Assembly (NCBI GenBank): GCA_013331015.1
Contig: DUHF01000022.1
Location: 1 to 10,347 of the forward strand
DNA: 10,347 bases
Source: Methanoregula sp.
GTDB taxonomy: Archaea; Halobacteriota; Methanomicrobia; Methanomicrobiales; Methanospirillaceae
Reading direction: 5' to 3'
In this document: positions 6,920 through 10,347 of the stretch, in pieces
Position numbering within the stretch: the stretch's first letter is position 1
Layout of the letters: each line of letters starts with the position of its first letter
Program-made: the position numbers and the translations under genes
Notes under the pieces: model-generated
What the model was told of the DNA's origin: nothing
What the model saw: only the letters and a program-made list of their open reading frames with translations
Databases searched by the model: none

Positions 6920-6937
6920 GGAAAAACGGAGTTTTCC
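6920..6937. terminator. Bidirectional terminator hairpin between convergent genes
   Basis: The 49-base gap between two convergent stops ends in GGAAAA-ACGGAG-TTTTCC, a six-base-pair inverted repeat that abuts the stop of the RFAP synthase gene. It supplies a run of four T on the plus strand and five T on the minus strand, so it could end transcription in both directions. Confidence 0.4.
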
Positions 6938-8470
6938 TCACGCCACCCGTACGGCTGCCCCGCGGTTCCGGGCCGTGGTGAGGAGGGTTGTACCCCCGCC
7001 CTGCTCCTGCATGAACGATCGGGCAGCCTGCTCAATGGCGCTCATGCCGGTATCCCCGACCGCGTAGATCGCGGGGCCAAACGAGCTGAGCCCCGCCCCG
7101 GCAGCGCCCGCGTCCCGGAGCACCGGTAGGAGCCCGGTCACCTGCGGCGGCTGGAGACTGAGCTCGACCTTCTTGAACCCGAGGCCCTGTACCGCGTTGA
7201 CGGACGAGCCGAACAAGTCGAGATCGTGCGAGGCAATACCGGGCAGCATCCGCATCAGGATCTCGTGGGAGAGCGCCCGCACCTCGTCAAGCGGCACCGG
7301 GCAGTGGGCTTTGAAGATGTCGGTCTCGATATTCCCGCTTGCCCCGGCCGGGACATCGGGAATGGCAAGCAGGATCTTCCAGTCAGCGGGAAACTCGTGG
7401 CGGGCGATGATCGGCGGGGGGCTGACGCCCCGCGATGCTGCGGAGGGCCGGAAGTCTGCCTTCTCCCCGCCTGCCCCAAACGTGTGGCCGCCATCGACAA
7501 TGAACCCGCCGTACTCGAACGCCGCGGTGCCGATCCCGCTCGTCCCGCCCCGGCCCACCAGTTTTGCCAGTTCTTTTACCGGCAGGTGCCGGCCATGGAG
7601 TTCGGCGATGGCCCGGGCAACGGCAAGCCCGACCTGCGAGCCGCTCCCGAGCCCGATGTGGGCCGGGTAATGGTTACGGACCGTGATCGCGACGCTTCCC
7701 CCTGCCCCGAGTGCTTCAAGCACGCCGGTCGCGATCCGGCCGACCCGCTCCTGCAGTGCGGCATCCCCGCCGTTCACGGAAAGGACAGGAGAGAGTTCTG
7801 CCTCAATCAGGATCCCGGGCTCGTCCAGCGCGATCCCGATCCCGCCGTCCACCCGTCCCGATCCGCCGTGCAGGTCGATGAGTGTCACATGGACCCGGGA
7901 AGGGGTGCAGACCACGACCCGCCGGGTATCGAGGAACCGGTTGTAGGGGAACTGCTCCTCGATGAAGATGAGCGGTTTTTTGTCGTGGATGATCTGGTAC
8001 TGGCGGGAGAGGACCGGTTCGTTTTTGCAGATGCCAAAGACCCTGCCGGTCTCCTCCGTTGCCGGTGTTATCCGGGCGTTTAAGATCTCCCGGCGGGCCT
8101 CGATATGGTGTTGTTTGATGATCCGCCCGATGGGGATGTCGGCCCGCATCAGGTCGTCTTTAAATTCGGGCGAGAGCCGGGCAAGGGGCGTGTCCGATAT
8201 CGCGTAGATGAGTACTTCGCCATCATCCCCGGTCCGGATCTCCACGACCCGGTGGTTGACCGGGTCGCCTTCTGCAATACTCAGGTTGTCTGCGGCCGCA
8301 CGATCCGCCGGCACGACCTGCTGGACAAGAGTCCTGATAACAACGTTCTTCCCGGTGATCGACTCGAGGAGCTGGGTGACCGACCCGTCGGTCCCGAGCA
8401 GGAACTTCTGGACGGGGGAGACCCTGCCGACCTCTGCCTCGATATCCCGGATGGCTTTGGCGATATCCAT
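6938..8470 (-). CDS. Chorismate lyase-like domain fused to beta-RFAP synthase
   Basis: A 510-residue bifunctional protein for the start of methanopterin synthesis. Residues 1 to about 180 resemble DUF98-type chorismate pyruvate-lyase, which releases 4-hydroxybenzoate from chorismate: note RVVEIRT, RLSPEFKDDLM and PIGRIIKQHHIEARREI (113-129). Residues from about 184 are beta-ribofuranosyl-aminobenzene 5'-phosphate synthase of the GHMP superfamily, which joins the aromatic acid to PRPP with loss of CO2 and pyrophosphate. Its marks are TPSRVHVTLIDLHG (189-202), the GHMP glycine loop HIGLGSGSQVGLAVA (271-285), RGGTSGIG (307-314), EYGGFIVDGGH (319-329) and the C-terminal GLSSFGPAIYAV. RFAP synthase alone is usually about 320-340 residues and the lyase about 180, so the length equals the sum of the two. 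No internal stop or start signal splits them. ATG at 8470 has a TATA-like box 25 bases upstream and no clear ribosome binding site, so the mRNA is probably leaderless. The location should be cytoplasmic. Confidence 0.9.
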   Translation of the reverse strand: MDIAKAIRDIEAEVGRVSPVQKFLLGTDGSVTQLLESITGKNVVIRTLVQQVVPADRAAADNLSIAEGDPVNHRVVEIRTGDDGEVLIYAISDTPLARLSPEFKDDLMRADIPIGRIIKQHHIEARREILNARITPATEETGRVFGICKNEPVLSRQYQIIHDKKPLIFIEEQFPYNRFLDTRRVVVCTPSRVHVTLIDLHGGSGRVDGGIGIALDEPGILIEAELSPVLSVNGGDAALQERVGRIATGVLEALGAGGSVAITVRNHYPAHIGLGSGSQVGLAVARAIAELHGRHLPVKELAKLVGRGGTSGIGTAAFEYGGFIVDGGHTFGAGGEKADFRPSAASRGVSPPPIIARHEFPADWKILLAIPDVPAGASGNIETDIFKAHCPVPLDEVRALSHEILMRMLPGIASHDLDLFGSSVNAVQGLGFKKVELSLQPPQVTGLLPVLRDAGAAGAGLSSFGPAIYAVGDTGMSAIEQAARSFMQEQGGGTTLLTTARNRGAAVRVA

Positions 8471-8490
8471 CCTTCGAGTGTCATCGCAGG

Positions 8491-8500
8491 AAATAATAAG
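8491..8500 (-). promoter_or_regulatory. TATA-like box for the lyase-RFAP synthase gene
   Basis: On the minus strand CTTATTATTT is centred 25 bases before the ATG at 8470. This predicts transcription from the start codon itself. Only a weak AAGG directly touches the ATG, so a leaderless message is likely. Confidence 0.45.
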
Positions 8501-8606
8501 GCTGCTGATGCAGGGGCCGCGTGGGGGATAGCGTGGTGCACCATTATCCGGTTACCGCAACGGAAGAGGTCATTTTCCTGATCCTGTTGTGGGGGGTGGC
8601 AATCCA

Positions 8607-8637
8607 GATTGGATGAGCGAGTCTTGGGGTTCCAATC
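8607..8637. repeat. Inverted repeat just after the J-domain gene
   Basis: GATTGGA (8607-8613) and TCCAATC (8631-8637) form a perfect seven-base inverted repeat with a 17-base loop. It begins one base beyond the stop codon of the minus-strand J-domain gene, so a 3'-end or terminator role is possible. There is no T-run next to it. The rest of 8501-8638 shows nothing clear. Confidence 0.35.
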
Positions 8638-8638
8638 A

Positions 8639-8980
8639 CTATCTGGGACGGTCCGGCGGGGAACGGAAGGGCCCCCAGATGGGATCGTCGCCATACCTCT
8701 CCATCCACCGGTCCATCGGTTCACTGTCGGGCGCCTGCACGAGATCTTCAGGGCGGAACGAGATCGGGTATTGCAGACAATATCGTATGAGGATCTCGTA
8801 TGCCTCGTTGAGCCGGACCATGGTATCGTGAGTGTCGTCCGTACCGTTACCGGATACATCGGGGTGCCATTCTTTTGCAAGCGTGCGGTACCGGGAACGG
8901 ATCTCGGTGATGCTTGCCGTTTCTGCAATCCCTAAAATATCCGCTGCCTGCCGGACCGAAAGAGAAGGACGGGCTGTCAT
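8639..8980 (-). CDS. Small J-domain (DnaJ-like) protein
   Basis: A 113-residue protein made of one J-domain and a short tail. Residues 7-68 read LSVRQAADILGIAETASITE, then IRSRYRTLAKEWHPDVSG with the HPD motif at 39-41 and the helix NEAYEIL (58-64). The HPD loop is what stimulates the ATPase of Hsp70 (DnaK). The Gly/Phe region, zinc fingers and substrate domain of full DnaJ are absent, so it is not the general co-chaperone. The tail (about 85-113) has the acidic/aromatic stretch MDRWMERYGDDPIWGPF and a Pro/Arg-rich end. It could recruit Hsp70 to one client, or act in an assembly task. ATG at 8980 is preceded by AGGT at five bases. TAG stop at 8641-8639. The cysteine desulfurase gene is divergent, about 137 bases away. 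J-domain partners of iron-sulfur assembly (HscB) exist in bacteria, but nothing here shows HscB features. Confidence 0.85.
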   Translation of the reverse strand: MTARPSLSVRQAADILGIAETASITEIRSRYRTLAKEWHPDVSGNGTDDTHDTMVRLNEAYEILIRYCLQYPISFRPEDLVQAPDSEPMDRWMERYGDDPIWGPFRSPPDRPR

Positions 8981-9072
8981 CAGGTACCTGATTTACTCCC
9001 CCCCGATGATAATGATGATCACCACCCATATGCGAAAATGCGGGGAGATAATGGTTCATGGCGCACCAATGC

Positions 9073-9081
9073 ATTTTTTTA
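9073..9081 (+). promoter_or_regulatory. TATA-like box candidate for the cysteine desulfurase gene
   Basis: An ATTTTTTTA tract lies about 41 bases before the GTG start at 9118. Typical archaeal spacing would put the transcript start near 9102, leaving a short leader that contains GGATGA as ribosome binding site. The 137-base gap to the divergent J-domain gene holds no other clear element. Confidence 0.3.
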
Positions 9082-9117
9082 CCGGCTATCCAGACTGGTA
9101 GTGGGAATGGATGAATT

Positions 9118-10290
9118 GTGACACAACCCCAATCAGAGGATACTGGTCCGGATCTCATCTACCTCAACAACGCCGCCACAACATGGCCCAAACCCCCCGG
9201 GGTACTTGAGGAAGTGGCTGCATGCCTCCGCGTGCCGGTGCACGAAGCAGGGAGGACAACCGGCCGTGGATCAACAGATTATCCTTCCGCCGCCCGCGAT
9301 GCCCTTGCAGCATTTTTCCACGCCGGCCCGCCGGAGCATTTCATCTTCACGCAGAACGCCACCGATTCGCTCAACCTGCTCATCCACGGGTTTGTGAAAA
9401 AGACCGGTAAGCCGTTCCATACCATCACCACCCAACTCGAACATAATTCCGTGCTCCGCCCGCTCACCACGCTGGAACAGGACGGGGCGATCACGCTCTC
9501 GGTGGTCCCTTTTACAGACAACACCGTCAGCCTCGCGGCAATAAAAGAAGCAGTCTGCCCGGAGACCCGGCTCGTTGTGATGAACCACGGGAGCAATGTG
9601 CTGGGCTCTGTCCAGGACATCAAACCCATAGCCGAATACCTCCACGCCAATGATATCTTCTTCATCGTGGACGGAGCCCAGACCGCCGGCCATATTCCGG
9701 TCGATCTTGCGGATATCCCCCTCGATGCATTCGTCTTTACCGGGCACAAGGCGCTCTTCGGCATTCCCGGCATCGGCGGGTTCTTTATCCGCGAACCCGG
9801 CGCAGTTGCCATCACCCGTCAGGGAGGCACGGGTTCGGATTCCCAGACCCTCACCCAGCCCGGAAGCATGCCGGAGCGGTTCGAGTGCGGGACGCACAAC
9901 TACCCCGGCATTGCATCGATTTATGCCGGAATCGGGTTCATCAATACCGTGGGGATCCAAGAGATTGAGCGCACCGGAACCGATCTCACGGGCCGGTTCA
10001 CTCGGGAACTGAAACGCACAAAGGGCATCACCCTCTATAACGAGAAACCCGATCTTCCGGTGGTTGCGTTCGACATCGCCGGCATCGACAACCAGGAGGT
10101 GGGGTTCATCCTTGCCCGGGCGTACAACATCATCATGAGGACCGGCCTCCACTGCGCCCCGCTCGTCCATAAGCGGATCGATGGCGGGAAAGGCTGTGTC
10201 CGGGCGAGTTTCTCGTATTTTACCACACCAGAAGAGATCGGGACGGCAGCAGCAGCAATCCGGGAGGTGGCAGAGAGTGCGGATCGTTAA
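9118..10290 (+). CDS. Cysteine desulfurase family protein (class V aminotransferase)
   Basis: A 390-residue PLP enzyme expected to take sulfur from cysteine as an enzyme persulfide for iron-sulfur clusters, thiolated tRNA or other sulfur cofactors. Marks in order are IYLNNAATTWPKPPGV (14-29), TQNATDSLN (78-86), QLEHNS with the PLP-stacking His109, VDGAQTAGH (184-192; D185 and Q188 contact PLP), TGHKALFGIPGIGG with Lys211 as Schiff-base lysine, and RTGLHCAPLVH with Cys346 as the persulfide cysteine, then GCVRASFSYFTTPEEI (359-374). This combination points to the subgroup called cysteine desulfurase family protein in TIGR01977, not to NifS/IscS, whose active-site loop differs. Length is normal for the subgroup. 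The start is GTG at 9118, with GGATGA three bases upstream; no ATG lies before the conserved IYLNNAATT. The next gene starts inside its last codons, so the two are translationally coupled. The sulfur acceptor is unknown. Confidence 0.92.
   Translation: MTQPQSEDTGPDLIYLNNAATTWPKPPGVLEEVAACLRVPVHEAGRTTGRGSTDYPSAARDALAAFFHAGPPEHFIFTQNATDSLNLLIHGFVKKTGKPFHTITTQLEHNSVLRPLTTLEQDGAITLSVVPFTDNTVSLAAIKEAVCPETRLVVMNHGSNVLGSVQDIKPIAEYLHANDIFFIVDGAQTAGHIPVDLADIPLDAFVFTGHKALFGIPGIGGFFIREPGAVAITRQGGTGSDSQTLTQPGSMPERFECGTHNYPGIASIYAGIGFINTVGIQEIERTGTDLTGRFTRELKRTKGITLYNEKPDLPVVAFDIAGIDNQEVGFILARAYNIIMRTGLHCAPLVHKRIDGGKGCVRASFSYFTTPEEIGTAAAAIREVAESADR
10262..10270 (+). promoter_or_regulatory. Strong ribosome binding site inside the cysteine desulfurase gene
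   Basis: GGGAGGTGG is an almost complete archaeal Shine-Dalgarno sequence and lies six bases before a GTG at 10277. It sits within the last codons of the desulfurase gene and decides the start of the downstream gene. Confidence 0.6.
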
Positions 10291-10347
10291 GTCCATCCAG
10301 ACAAAAGTCTGTGTTGACGGCTCGCTCATGAAGGAGTACGTGCTCGA
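10277..10347 (+). CDS. Unknown protein, 5' end only, coupled to the cysteine desulfurase
   Basis: A GTG at 10277, six bases after GGGAGGTGG, opens a frame that stays open to the window end. It overlaps the preceding gene by 14 bases. The 23 visible codons give MRIVKSIQTKVCVDGSLMKE and then YVL, with one cysteine (Cys12). An ATG at 10328 is in frame but lacks a comparable ribosome binding site. The overlap and strong binding site indicate co-expression with the desulfurase, so a role in sulfur transfer is a fair guess, but I do not recognise the family from this fragment. Confidence 0.6.
   Translation, partial: MRIVKSIQTKVCVDGSLMKEYVL

Noticed and set aside
8521..8616. Short plus-strand frame (GTG to TGA, 31 codons) with a hydrophobic end EEVIFLILLWGVAIQIG
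   Set aside because: A membrane microprotein is conceivable, but there is no convincing ribosome binding site or promoter and a frame of this length is expected by chance.
8624..8640. GGTTCCAATC resembling a tRNA T-loop
   Set aside because: The flanking bases do not pair as a T stem and no anticodon or acceptor arm can be drawn around it.
8281..8928. Minus-strand open frame of 215 codons spanning the gap between the J-domain and RFAP synthase genes
   Set aside because: It overlaps both real genes in another frame, is rich in Ser/Arg/Pro, and shows no motif.
9271..10329. Minus-strand open frame of 352 codons opposite the cysteine desulfurase
   Set aside because: The plus strand encodes a complete PLP enzyme with all its active-site residues; the opposite frame has no recognisable motif.

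Overview
The window looks like a piece of a methanogenic archaeon's chromosome, probably order Methanomicrobiales and perhaps close to Methanoregula or Methanosphaerula. The main reason is a tetrahydromethanopterin biosynthesis gene (beta-ribofuranosyl-aminobenzene 5'-phosphate synthase, RFAP synthase). Supporting signs are AT-rich archaeal TATA-like boxes about 25-30 bases before starts, likely leaderless or very short-leader genes, Thr/Pro-rich linkers on secreted proteins and a GC-rich coding background. The genus is an inference from style, not from a database match. There are no rRNA, tRNA, CRISPR or insertion-sequence features, and no gene-free stretch exceeds 300 bases.

Left part (1-5266): after the 3' end of a secreted-type protein (2-388, +) comes a four-gene ABC-2 export locus. 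Two permease genes on the minus strand overlap by an ATGA (3287 down to 400). The first permease carries an apparent PrsW-type intramembrane protease domain at its C-terminus. Upstream on the same strand is a lipoprotein with a JAB/JAMM-like metalloprotease motif (4248 down to 3418). Divergent from it is the NatA-like ATPase (4376-5266, +), the only ATPase in view for the two permeases. I infer that these genes form one export and proteolysis system at the cell envelope. Its substrate cannot be read from the sequence.

Middle part (5311-6888): a membrane-anchored protein resembling the GH113 TIM-barrel glycoside hydrolases. The place where the catalytic acid/base Glu is expected holds Gln, so it may be a non-catalytic binder. 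It meets the next gene convergently at a hairpin that may terminate both transcripts.

Right part (6938-10347): a fusion of a chorismate lyase-like domain (DUF98 type) to RFAP synthase (8470 down to 6938). This would make 4-hydroxybenzoate and couple it to phosphoribosyl pyrophosphate in one polypeptide, the entry to methanopterin synthesis. Next come a small stand-alone J-domain protein (8980 down to 8639), a divergent cysteine desulfurase of the class V aminotransferase family (9118-10290, +), and the first 23 codons of a tightly coupled gene that runs off the right edge.

The most interesting points are the protease-fused ABC exporter with its JAMM-like lipoprotein, the chorismate lyase-RFAP synthase fusion, and the glycosidase-like protein lacking an expected catalytic residue.
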